64,000 bases of DNA from Thalassospira sp. (GTDB lineage: Bacteria; Pseudomonadota; Alphaproteobacteria; Rhodospirillales; Thalassospiraceae): the NCBI RefSeq assembly GCF_030690045.1, contig NZ_JAUYHK010000016.1:620001-684000 (forward strand), written 5' to 3'. Position numbers and translations under genes: made by a program. Below the pieces are notes generated by a model. That model saw only the letters and a program-made list of their open reading frames with translations, searched no databases and had not been told where the DNA came from. This document shows, in pieces, positions 8,992-16,501 of the stretch (within the stretch, counting starts at the first letter, position 1; every line of letters starts with the position of its first letter).

Positions 8992-10164
8992 ATGTCCCTT
9001 ACCGAATATCTGTTTACCAGTGAATCCGTGTCCGAAGGCCATCCGGACAAGGTGTGCGACCGTATTTCCGACAGCATTGTCGATGCGTTTCTGGCCGCCG
9101 ATGCGGATGCGCGTGTTGCTGTTGAAACACTGGCAACCACCAATCGCGTTGTTTTGGCCGGCGAAGTTCGCGGCCCGGCAAGCGTTACCAAGGATGTGAT
9201 GATTGAGCGCGCCCGGAACGCTATCCGCGAGATCGGGTACGAGCAGGAGGGGTTTCACTGGAAAACCGCCAGCATTGAATGCCACGTCCATGAACAATCG
9301 GCCGATATCGCCCAAGGCGTTGACTCGGCGGGTAACAAGGATCTGGGTGCGGGCGATCAGGGGATCATGTTTGGCTATGCCTGTAATGAAACCGATGAAT
9401 TGATGCCTGCTCCGATCCAGTTTTCGCACCATATCTTGCGCAGAATGGCCGAAGATCGCCATTCTGGTAAGACCATTGGGTTTGGCCCGGACGCCAAAAG
9501 CCAGGTCACCCTGCGCTATGTCGATGGCAAGCCGGTTGGCGCAACCTCGGTCGTGGTATCGACCCAGCACGCCGCCAACCTGGAACAGGCCGATGTGCGT
9601 GCGCTGGTTCTGCCTTATATCCAGTCGGCCTTGCCGGAAGGCTGGATGCCTGCCGAAGATGAAATTTACATCAATCCGACGGGCCGTTTTGTGATTGGCG
9701 GTCCGGATGGCGATGCGGGTCTGACCGGGCGCAAGATTATTGTCGATACTTACGGTGGGGCGGCACCGCATGGTGGTGGCGCATTTTCGGGCAAAGACCC
9801 GACGAAGGTGGACCGTTCGGCGGCCTATGCCGCACGCTATCTGGCCAAAAACGTTGTGGCGGCGGGTCTGGCAACGCGCTGTACGATTCAGGTTGCCTAT
9901 GCCATTGGCGTGTCCAAACCGCTGGCACTGTATGTCAACACCCATGAAACCGGCAATGTTGACGAACTGAAACTGGGCAAAATCCTGCGTGAATTGATGG
10001 ATCTCAGCCCGCGCGGCATTCGCGAACATCTGCAATTGTGCCGTCCGATTTATGTGCCGACCTCGTCCTATGGGCATTTCGGACGCAAGCCCGAAGAGGA
10101 TGGGCGTTTTTCGTGGGAACGCACCGATCTGGTCGATGATTTGAAATCGGCCTTCGGGGCCTGA
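8992..10164 (+). CDS. metK: S-adenosylmethionine synthetase
   Basis: This 390-residue protein makes S-adenosylmethionine from methionine and ATP, supplying the methyl donor for TrmB, the cobalamin methyltransferases and the radical-SAM enzymes of this window. Family signatures include [16 protein letters not shown] at the N-terminus, [12 protein letters not shown] in the centre and [19 protein letters not shown] in the C-terminal third. I chose the ATG at 8992 after GGAGAAGG, although the frame extends upstream to 8959. A leader of about 225 bases after the upstream terminator contains an inverted repeat over the Shine-Dalgarno. The next gene, trmB, follows after a terminator-like pair of hairpins. 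Confidence 0.96.
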   Translation: MSLTEYLFTSESVSEGHPDKVCDRISDSIVDAFLAADADARVAVETLATTNRVVLAGEVRGPASVTKDVMIERARNAIREIGYEQEGFHWKTASIECHVHEQSADIAQGVDSAGNKDLGAGDQGIMFGYACNETDELMPAPIQFSHHILRRMAEDRHSGKTIGFGPDAKSQVTLRYVDGKPVGATSVVVSTQHAANLEQADVRALVLPYIQSALPEGWMPAEDEIYINPTGRFVIGGPDGDAGLTGRKIIVDTYGGAAPHGGGAFSGKDPTKVDRSAAYAARYLAKNVVAAGLATRCTIQVAYAIGVSKPLALYVNTHETGNVDELKLGKILRELMDLSPRGIREHLQLCRPIYVPTSSYGHFGRKPEEDGRFSWERTDLVDDLKSAFGA

Positions 10165-10183
10165 GGCCAAAGAAAGATCACGC

Positions 10184-10203
10184 GGCGATTTGCCAAAATC
10201 GCC
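10184..10203 (+). terminator. hairpin after metK
   Basis: GGCGATTT and AAATCGCC form an 8-bp stem with a 4-base loop just past the metK stop. No T-run follows, so on its own it is a weak terminator or a 3'-end stabiliser. Confidence 0.4.
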
Positions 10204-10219
10204 AGACATGTTAAGACGC

Positions 10220-10250
10220 GGGCGGCCTTCTGGGTCGCCCGTTTGATTTT
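10220..10250 (+). terminator. probable terminator between metK and trmB
   Basis: GGGCGGCC pairs with GGTCGCCC (one G-T pair), followed by GTTTGATTTT. It lies 22 bases before the trmB start, so it could also act as a leader hairpin. Confidence 0.55.
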
Positions 10251-10271
10251 ATCCCTGACAGACATAAGACA

Positions 10272-10991
10272 ATGCGCAGCAACAGACCGATACCGACCCC
10301 GGACCGACCCAATTTTTATGGACGTCGCGGCACCCGTCCTCTCAAACCGTCGCGTAAGGCGCTGGTGGATGAAATGTTGCCAAACATCCGCATTGATTAT
10401 CCCGAAACCGGCAATGTTGATCCGGCGGGTTATTTTTCGGTGCGTCCGCAACAGATGTGGCTGGAAATCGGGTTTGGCGGTGGCGAACATCTGGCCGGGC
10501 AGGCCGAAGCCCATCCCGATGTCGGGTTTATCGGCTGCGAACCGTTTATGGATGGTGTCGGCAGCCTGTTGCGTCATATCGACGAACGGGGCCTTGTGAA
10601 TGTGCGGGTTGTGCCCGATGATTCTCGCCCGTTGCTTTATAAACTGGCCGATGCCTGTTTTGACCGGGCGTTTTTGCTGTTTCCCGATCCGTGGCCGAAA
10701 ACCCGCCATGCGGAACGCCGGTTTATTGGCCCGAAAAATCTGGCGCTGATGGCACGTCTGTTAAAGGACGGGGCGGAATTCCGGGTCGCCAGCGACGATA
10801 TGCAATATATTTCCTGGACCTTGCAACATCTGCACAATCACCCGAATTTTGAATGGCTGGCCGACACTGCCGGGGACTGGCGCAACCCGCCTTCGGACTG
10901 GATCAAAACACGGTACGAGCAAAAAGCCCTGCGTCAGGGCAAGAAATGCAGCTATTTGCGGTTTCGGCGGCGGGCGCGTATCGAAGGCTGA
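10272..10991 (+). CDS. trmB: tRNA (guanine-N7-)-methyltransferase TrmB
   Basis: This 239-residue SAM-dependent methyltransferase makes m7G46 in tRNA. The family signature is present: LEIGFGGGEHL (SAM motif I), the FLLFPDPWPKTRHAERRF block (the family's catalytic and tRNA-binding region) and the C-terminal TRYEQKALRQGK tail with its conserved Thr-x-x-Glu. An N-terminal proline- and arginine-rich stretch (RPNFYGRRGTRPLKP) is typical for alphaproteobacteria. Synteny with metK immediately upstream is also typical. The ATG at 10272 follows a weak ribosome-binding region (GACATAAGACA). Confidence 0.93.
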   Translation: MRSNRPIPTPDRPNFYGRRGTRPLKPSRKALVDEMLPNIRIDYPETGNVDPAGYFSVRPQQMWLEIGFGGGEHLAGQAEAHPDVGFIGCEPFMDGVGSLLRHIDERGLVNVRVVPDDSRPLLYKLADACFDRAFLLFPDPWPKTRHAERRFIGPKNLALMARLLKDGAEFRVASDDMQYISWTLQHLHNHPNFEWLADTAGDWRNPPSDWIKTRYEQKALRQGKKCSYLRFRRRARIEG

Positions 10992-11002
10992 TATCTTTAT
11001 AT

Positions 11003-11031
11003 TTGCGAATGATTGTCAAAAGCGTTAATGT
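11003..11031 (+). promoter_or_regulatory. promoter and Fur-box-like site upstream of the ECF sigma gene
   Basis: TTGCGA (11003-11008) and TAATGT (11026-11031) are spaced by 17 bp, like a sigma-70 promoter. Between them the 19-mer at 11005-11023 matches the palindromic Fur consensus at 12 of 19 positions by my count. Iron repression of the heme-uptake signalling genes would follow from this. Confidence 0.5.
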
Positions 11032-11079
11032 CGGCGCAACAGATCCCTAAAACCGGGAATTTTGCGAAGGCTTCGTCGC

Positions 11080-11583
11080 GTGACACACTGGGATATCAAC
11101 GCATTGTTTCGGCAATACCAGACAAAACTGCTGCATTTTGTGCGGCGGAAAAATCTGGCGATGCATACGGCTGACGATATCGTGCAGGATACCTTCCTGC
11201 GGATTGTCACAACACCGTCGCTGCCCGAAGTGCAATATGCCCAGTCCTATTTGTATCGGACTGCGCATAATCTGGTGATTGATCATTGTCGTCGGGAACG
11301 CATTTTGTCTTTTGTTCCGGACCCGGACAAGGTGTTTGGCATGATTGCGGATGATGCGCCCTCCCCCGAACAGATTGTCTGGTCGCGGCAGGAACTGAAG
11401 ATGCTGAAAAAGACGCTGGATCATTTGCCGCGTGACTTGCGCGATGTTTTTATTCTGGCGCGGATTGACGGTATTACCTATGCCGAAATCGGCGAAAAAC
11501 TGGGCATTCCAACTCAGACAGCCTTCAGTCGCATGGTTCGGGCCCTGACGCTGGTGAAGGCGGAAATGGAAAAATATCACTAA
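11080..11583 (+). CDS. FecI/HasI-like ECF sigma factor
   Basis: This 167-residue extracytoplasmic-function sigma factor has region 2 at about 10-75 (ADDIVQDTFLRIV) and region 4 at about 105-160 (DVFILARIDGITYAEIGEKLGI). It belongs to the iron-starvation FecI-like group that acts with a FecR-type anti-sigma and a TonB receptor carrying an STN domain, both encoded next. I prefer the GTG at 11080, nine bases after GAAGG. The frame extends to a TTG at 11062, which would add six residues. By analogy with Serratia HasI it would activate the hasR promoter when heme-loaded hemophore docks on the receptor; this is inference. Confidence 0.85.
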   Translation: MTHWDINALFRQYQTKLLHFVRRKNLAMHTADDIVQDTFLRIVTTPSLPEVQYAQSYLYRTAHNLVIDHCRRERILSFVPDPDKVFGMIADDAPSPEQIVWSRQELKMLKKTLDHLPRDLRDVFILARIDGITYAEIGEKLGIPTQTAFSRMVRALTLVKAEMEKYH

Positions 11584-11636
11584 AATTCAGACTGAATTGA
11601 TTTTGACATCAGAAATCGGGCGACCTGCTTCGTCAT

Positions 11637-12596
11637 ATGTCAAATGAGGTCAATTCAGACGGGCAAAATACCATGACCAACATCGCAAAAACCGGTAACG
11701 CGGCACAACACACCGCTATCGCGGATCAGGCTGTTTACTGGTTCGCTTTGTTGCTTGATGGCAGTGAAACCGCTGCGGATCGGGCGGCTTTTGCCCGCTG
11801 GATATCGGACCCGGCCCATCTGGCCGCGTTCGAGGATATCGAACGGCTTTGGAACGGCACAGCCAGCCTTGATCTGGCACAGCGCAGCACGGTCGGGCGA
11901 CGTGCTTTCATCGGCGGTGGTCTTGCCATTGCCGTGCTGGTGGCTGGATGGGGAACCACCCGGCGGCATTCCTTTGCCGATCTGCGAACCAGCGTGGGCG
12001 AGCGTCAGAATATGACCCTGCCCGGTGGGGTTGATGTCGTTCTGGCCAGCAATACCGCCCTGTCGTTGCGTACACAGGGCGGGATAAATGGCGTGCATCT
12101 GCATCATGGCGAAGCATTTTTTGATATGTCGGCCAGCAACACAGCTTTTTTTGTCGAGTCAGGTAACGGCATTAGTCAATCCTTTGGCGGGCAGATCGAT
12201 GTTGCCCTGTATGAGGGCGAAACCACTGTTATTGCCGCCCGACGCAGTGTTGATCTGCGTTTCGGGGGTATGCAGGGGGAACTGAAGGCCGGGCATGCTG
12301 TGCGGTATCGCGACGGGCAGCGCGGCAAACCTTATGGGGTGGATGTGGCAACCAGCCTTGCCTGGCGGGAAGGGCGTCTGATTTTCATGGGGCAACCGTT
12401 GTCTGATGTGGTGCAGGTTCTGGAACGCTGGCAACCGGGCAAGATTGTGATTATCGGCGACGCATTGAAAGCCCGCCCGGTGACATTGATGATCGATCTG
12501 GATCGCTCCGCCACAGCGGTATCGGCATTGGCGCAGGCTTTGCCGGTGCGGGTTGATCATTTTACCGATTATCTGACCGTGATCCGGGCGGCCTGA
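11637..12596 (+). CDS. FecR/HasS-like anti-sigma regulator
   Basis: This 319-residue membrane regulator has an N-terminal cytoplasmic DUF4880-type domain at about 25-80 (YWFALLLDGSETAADRAAF). A single membrane segment lies near 89-103 (AFIGGGLAIAVLVAGW), and a periplasmic FecR domain at about 115-215 with a C-terminal STN-binding region completes the protein. It would hold the upstream ECF sigma inactive until the TonB receptor signals. Two starts are possible, ATG 11637 or ATG 11673, and neither has a strong ribosome-binding site. It is separated from the sigma gene by 53 bases and from the receptor by about 170. Confidence 0.83.
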   Translation: MSNEVNSDGQNTMTNIAKTGNAAQHTAIADQAVYWFALLLDGSETAADRAAFARWISDPAHLAAFEDIERLWNGTASLDLAQRSTVGRRAFIGGGLAIAVLVAGWGTTRRHSFADLRTSVGERQNMTLPGGVDVVLASNTALSLRTQGGINGVHLHHGEAFFDMSASNTAFFVESGNGISQSFGGQIDVALYEGETTVIAARRSVDLRFGGMQGELKAGHAVRYRDGQRGKPYGVDVATSLAWREGRLIFMGQPLSDVVQVLERWQPGKIVIIGDALKARPVTLMIDLDRSATAVSALAQALPVRVDHFTDYLTVIRAA

Positions 12597-12765
12597 AACC
12601 GCTTCCATCCGCCCTGATTTAGGGGTGATTCACATAAAAATAAGAACTATTCGCAAAAAATATCGTTCTTCGTCAGATATATCGAAATCAGCTTCGTCTC
12701 AAGGAAAGAGCAAGACGCACCGTGACCTGTCACAGGCGTCCCCCTTTCTTCAGGAGACGATACGA

Positions 12766-15477
12766 ATGCCATCCGCCCTGCCCTGCCCCACCTATGAAAT
12801 TTGCTTTGTCCCTGTTAACCCCGTCAAAATCGCACCCCGGATGGCGCGCTTTGCGATGGCAACTGCGTTGACCGGCAGCCTGATGGCCATCATCCCGGTC
12901 CCTCTTCAGGCTCAAACAGCCGGTTCGGGCACCGAAAGCGAACTGGCACAAAGCAACCTTGCCGGACAAAGCTTTCATTTTGACATCGCCGCCCAGCCCT
13001 TGCCCGCCGCCCTGATGGCGTTTGCGCAGATTTCGGGGCTTGATGTCGTGGTCGATGGCAGTTTGCCAGACAATGTCATGGTGCCGACTGTGGAGGGCGA
13101 TATGACTGCCCGGGATGCGTTGACCCGTCTTCTGGATGGCAGCGGTCTGTCATGGCGATCCCTTGATGCCAACACTATCAGCATTCAGGAAATGATTGCC
13201 GGTGACGTTGGTAATGGCGAGGTGGTGACCGCGCCGGTGCAGGTGTCGGCTGGAAGAAATGCCGTTGGATATAATGGTAATCCGGACTGGGTTTACGACA
13301 CGCCGGGGTCGGTGACGGTGATTACGGCAGAAAATATAAGAAAAGTACCGGGCAGGGATGCCGCGGATATTTTCTCTCAGGTTCCGGGTGTTGACGTTGC
13401 GGGCAATCGTCAGCAACCCGGCTTGTCTGTCAATGTTCGCGGCCAGCAGGATCAGGGGCGCGTCAATATGAACATTGATGGTGCGCGTCAGAACTTCAAT
13501 CAGTCCGGTCACGGCGTCGTCAACAGAATGTATATTGATACCGCGTTGCTGGCGGATGTCACTGTAGAAAAAAGCAACTTTTCCGGTGTCGGCGGCGCTG
13601 GAACATCGGGCGGTATTGTTTCTATGCGAACACTGAATACCGACGATATTCTGGATGCTGACGAGGATATTGGCGGCAAGATCAATCTTTCGCGCGGCAA
13701 TAATGAATATGACTTTGCGGGTGATGTGTCCGTTGCTGCGCGTGTAACGCCGAAATTCGATGTTGCGGTGGCCTTCAGTCGCAAGCTGGTTGGGGAGTAC
13801 AAGGGGGGCGAAAACAATCCGGGCCTGTATATAACGCGTCCTCAGAGTGGTGCGGGAACACTGGTTGAAGCGGGTGGTGAGGAACAAAGATATACCGACC
13901 AACAACAGAGTGCCGGTCTTTTCAAGGCCAATATTGCGCTGTCAGAGGATCAGGATCTCAATCTTGGCTATGTCGGTTTTACAACAAATTTCGGAAAAGC
14001 AACCGGCGAAGATTTGCAATATAACGATTTAAACGAAGCGACGTCTCATACCGTTACTGCCAAACACTCGTGGAACCCGGAAACCGATCTTATTGATTTG
14101 AAAACCGGTCTTTGGTGGACGCAGACGGAAAACAAGCAATTTCGCCCTGCGCGTTATACCGCTGCCGGAGCCGTATCGACCGACGCATTCAACACGGAAT
14201 ACAAAATAGATACTTATGGTTTTGACGTAGCCAATACGAGCCAATTCTATCTTGATGAAGTTATAAGCCGGGATAGCATTTTCAGTCTCGATTATGGCGT
14301 TGAAACCTTTCAGGACAAAACCAAAACAGGCTCCGAAACTTTGGGGCTTGGCGGGGCTGGATTCGGGTTTGAGTTGGAAGGATCAACGCCAAACGGTCAG
14401 CGGGATGTCCAGGGTGCGTTTATGGACGGAACCTTTGACTGGGGCGGACTCGTGCAGTTGACTGGCGGCTTGCGCTATGATCGGTTTCAACTGGATGGCG
14501 ATTCATACTGGTGCGAGCAATACAACCCTGCCAATACTTGTGAAAGTGGCGGAACGCCACTTGATATCGATCTATCCGGTCATAAAATTTCGCCATCTGT
14601 CACCCTTGGTTTATCACCGTTTGAGGGTATCCAGTTCTTTGGGTCATATCGCCGGGCCTATCGTCCGCCGACGATTATGGAAGGCATGATCAAAGGGCGT
14701 CATGTTGCGGGCGTGCCTATTCCATTTTACGCCAATCCTGATCTTGAGTCCGAGGACTCTTTTACCACCGAATTTGGCGTCAATCTGAAATTTGATGATG
14801 TATTCGTCAAAAATGACGGTTTCCGGGCAAAGCTGTCTCATTATCAGACCAAGATTGAAAACTATATCGTTTCGGCGGCTGTTGCCCAGCCGACGCCGCG
14901 AACCATCAGTGCTCCTCTGGGTTGGACACAGGCTGCGCAGGCGCAATCCTATGTCAATTTGCTTGATCCGGTTTATATGTCGGGCAACGAGGTGGAAGTC
15001 GCCTATGACGCTGAAAAAATATATCTTTCCGGCAGTATGGCATTCTCCGATACGGATCTGACGGGAAATTACGATCCGATTATTTTCCCGCTTAATGCCA
15101 TACCATCAATGCCCGGCACGGTAGGCTTGCCAGCGCATTGGGGCAAAGCAGGCGGTTTGACGACAGTCTATACCTTGCCCAAGCGCAAATATACGCTTGA
15201 TGGCGGTGTGCGGATGTTTGATCAAAGTCTGACGCTCGGTGCGCGTGCGACCTTTGTTTATCCCGAAGAAAATATCGCCGGCAATCTTGGCGACGATGCA
15301 CAAAGCATTCTGCGATATCGCACGTATGATTTGTATAGTTCTTATGAATTCAACGATAACGTGAAATTCGGCTTTGCGGTCAATAACCTGACCGATGAAG
15401 CCTATGTCGAGGCACTTGGCGGGCTGATATTGGCCCCGGGACGGACAGCAATCATGACGCTTAGCGGCAATTTCTGA
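12766..15477 (+). CDS. HasR-like TonB-dependent heme/hemophore receptor with STN signalling domain
   Basis: This is a 903-residue outer-membrane receptor. A signal peptide ends near LQAQ (about residue 50, after a long basic N-region). An STN domain follows (about 65-140) and talks to the FecR-like protein. The plug begins near 175 (VTVITAENIRKVPGRDAADIF) and a 22-strand barrel follows. The heme-receptor pattern is present: a FRAP-like YRRAYRPP, a histidine between the motifs (KGRHVAG), and an NPNL-like NPDLESED. The terminal residue is Phe, as in most porin-like barrels. I chose the ATG at 12766 behind CAGGAGACG; a later ATG at 12841 is possible. HasR identity is inferred from the adjacent hemophore. 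Confidence 0.85.
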   Translation: MPSALPCPTYEICFVPVNPVKIAPRMARFAMATALTGSLMAIIPVPLQAQTAGSGTESELAQSNLAGQSFHFDIAAQPLPAALMAFAQISGLDVVVDGSLPDNVMVPTVEGDMTARDALTRLLDGSGLSWRSLDANTISIQEMIAGDVGNGEVVTAPVQVSAGRNAVGYNGNPDWVYDTPGSVTVITAENIRKVPGRDAADIFSQVPGVDVAGNRQQPGLSVNVRGQQDQGRVNMNIDGARQNFNQSGHGVVNRMYIDTALLADVTVEKSNFSGVGGAGTSGGIVSMRTLNTDDILDADEDIGGKINLSRGNNEYDFAGDVSVAARVTPKFDVAVAFSRKLVGEYKGGENNPGLYITRPQSGAGTLVEAGGEEQRYTDQQQSAGLFKANIALSEDQDLNLGYVGFTTNFGKATGEDLQYNDLNEATSHTVTAKHSWNPETDLIDLKTGLWWTQTENKQFRPARYTAAGAVSTDAFNTEYKIDTYGFDVANTSQFYLDEVISRDSIFSLDYGVETFQDKTKTGSETLGLGGAGFGFELEGSTPNGQRDVQGAFMDGTFDWGGLVQLTGGLRYDRFQLDGDSYWCEQYNPANTCESGGTPLDIDLSGHKISPSVTLGLSPFEGIQFFGSYRRAYRPPTIMEGMIKGRHVAGVPIPFYANPDLESEDSFTTEFGVNLKFDDVFVKNDGFRAKLSHYQTKIENYIVSAAVAQPTPRTISAPLGWTQAAQAQSYVNLLDPVYMSGNEVEVAYDAEKIYLSGSMAFSDTDLTGNYDPIIFPLNAIPSMPGTVGLPAHWGKAGGLTTVYTLPKRKYTLDGGVRMFDQSLTLGARATFVYPEENIAGNLGDDAQSILRYRTYDLYSSYEFNDNVKFGFAVNNLTDEAYVEALGGLILAPGRTAIMTLSGNF

Positions 15478-15502
15478 ATTCTGAAAAATGATCTTGAACT
15501 GG

Positions 15503-15551
15503 AGAGTAACAGGCTGGTGAAAGCTCCGGCCTGATACTCTATTTTTCATTT
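15503..15551 (+). terminator. rho-independent terminator after the receptor gene
   Basis: A stem of about 12 pairs with one mismatch is formed by AGAGTAACAGGCT and GGCCTGATACTCT, followed by ATTTTTCATTT. It separates the signalling/receptor unit from the separately promoted hemophore gene. Confidence 0.85.
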
Positions 15552-15579
15552 AAGTAATTGATTTTAAACAAAAAAATTG

Positions 15580-15610
15580 TTGACTATATATGATACTAAG
15601 AGTCATTATC
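15580..15610 (+). promoter_or_regulatory. hasA promoter overlapped by a strong Fur box
   Basis: TTGACT (15580-15585) and CATTAT (15604-15609) are 18 bp apart. The 19-mer at 15592-15610 matches the palindromic Fur consensus at 15 of 19 positions by my count and covers the whole -10 element, so Fur binding would block polymerase. The predicted leader is about 45 bases, ending in GGAG nine bases before the hasA ATG. Confidence 0.7.
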
Positions 15611-15660
15611 AAATAGTTGCCTCATTGGTTGGGGCAAAAATGCAAATGGAGAATTGTGAA

Positions 15661-16395
15661 ATGGCTATTACGATTGATCTTACCGCAAACGGTTCGGGCA
15701 ACGGCGTTGATCTTCAGGCGTTTCTCGATGATTTTGACAATAATTTCTCGAGCGGATCAGGTAACTACGGTTCGTTCTTTGGCGGCGCGTCCCCGACCGA
15801 GCTTGGCAATCAGTTCTGGCTGGAAGACCAGAATAGCAGCAGTTCCTATACTGGTGCATTTTTGGCAACAACCGGATCGGGTATGTTTGAATACAACATG
15901 TCGAATCACACTGTTGCGGGCAATCTTGACCAGATTTCCTTTGGCAGTGCGTTGGGGTACGATGCGGGTACCGGCCTGTTCGAATTCACCGATTCACAAG
16001 TTGACATTTCCGGCCTGAATCCCGGTGACAGTGCAACCAACTCTGTTCTTGCAGAACTGCGCACGGGTGATATTGCAACGCTTGAAAGCACTTTCGCCTC
16101 CCAAGGCGTCGAAATCAACGGCAGCAGCGGCGCTGACGTGATTGGCGGCTGGGCCGGTGATGATGTTCTGACCGGCAATGGCGGTGCGGATACCTTTGAA
16201 TTCGACACCTCGGCCAGCTTCGGTGACGACACCGTTACCGATTTCACCGACGGTACCGATCTTCTTGATATCGATTACAACTCGGTCACGATTGGCGATG
16301 ACGGCAACGGTAATGCGCTGATCACCCATGCCAATGGCACCATCACCCTGACCGGTGTTGATTTCAACAGCCTTGATCAGACCGATTTCGTCTGA
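15661..16395 (+). CDS. hasA: HasA-family hemophore with C-terminal RTX module
   Basis: This is a 244-residue secreted heme-binding protein. Residues 1 to about 150 resemble HasA: LQAFLDDFDNNF at 18-29, and MFEYNMSNHTVAGNLDQISFG at 75-95. Tyr78 aligns with the heme ligand Tyr75 of Serratia HasA and His83 with its partner His83. The loop bearing ligand His32 is shortened and holds no histidine. Residues 154-180 contain RTX-like glycine/aspartate nonapeptides (GSSGADVIG, GWAGDDVLT, GNGGADTF) and a serralysin-like tail follows, ending DFV, as in type I secretion signals. There is no N-terminal signal peptide. Canonical HasA is about 190 residues without RTX repeats. ATG 15661 has GGAG at good spacing. 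Confidence 0.82.
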   Translation: MAITIDLTANGSGNGVDLQAFLDDFDNNFSSGSGNYGSFFGGASPTELGNQFWLEDQNSSSSYTGAFLATTGSGMFEYNMSNHTVAGNLDQISFGSALGYDAGTGLFEFTDSQVDISGLNPGDSATNSVLAELRTGDIATLESTFASQGVEINGSSGADVIGGWAGDDVLTGNGGADTFEFDTSASFGDDTVTDFTDGTDLLDIDYNSVTIGDDGNGNALITHANGTITLTGVDFNSLDQTDFV

Positions 16396-16413
16396 TCGTA
16401 ACGGGCATTGAAA

Positions 16414-16438
16414 GGGGGCTGCGGTTTGCGCAGTCCCC
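16414..16438 (+). other. stable hairpin between hasA and hasD
   Basis: GGGGGCTGCG and CGCAGTCCCC form a 10-bp stem (one G-T pair) with a 5-base loop. No T-run follows. It probably protects the hasA message or attenuates transcription into the exporter genes, letting hemophore be made in excess of its exporter; that role is inferred. Confidence 0.6.
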
Positions 16439-16501
16439 GGCCTGTTTGCGCTTTCTGCCGTTCATCCAGTGTCTTTTGATTTTCCAACCCCCGGATATGT
16501 C

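Noticed and set aside
8908-10209. 433-codon open frame on the minus strand opposite metK
   Set aside because: It mirrors a highly conserved gene, has no ribosome-binding site and its translation is low in family character. It is a GC-driven shadow.
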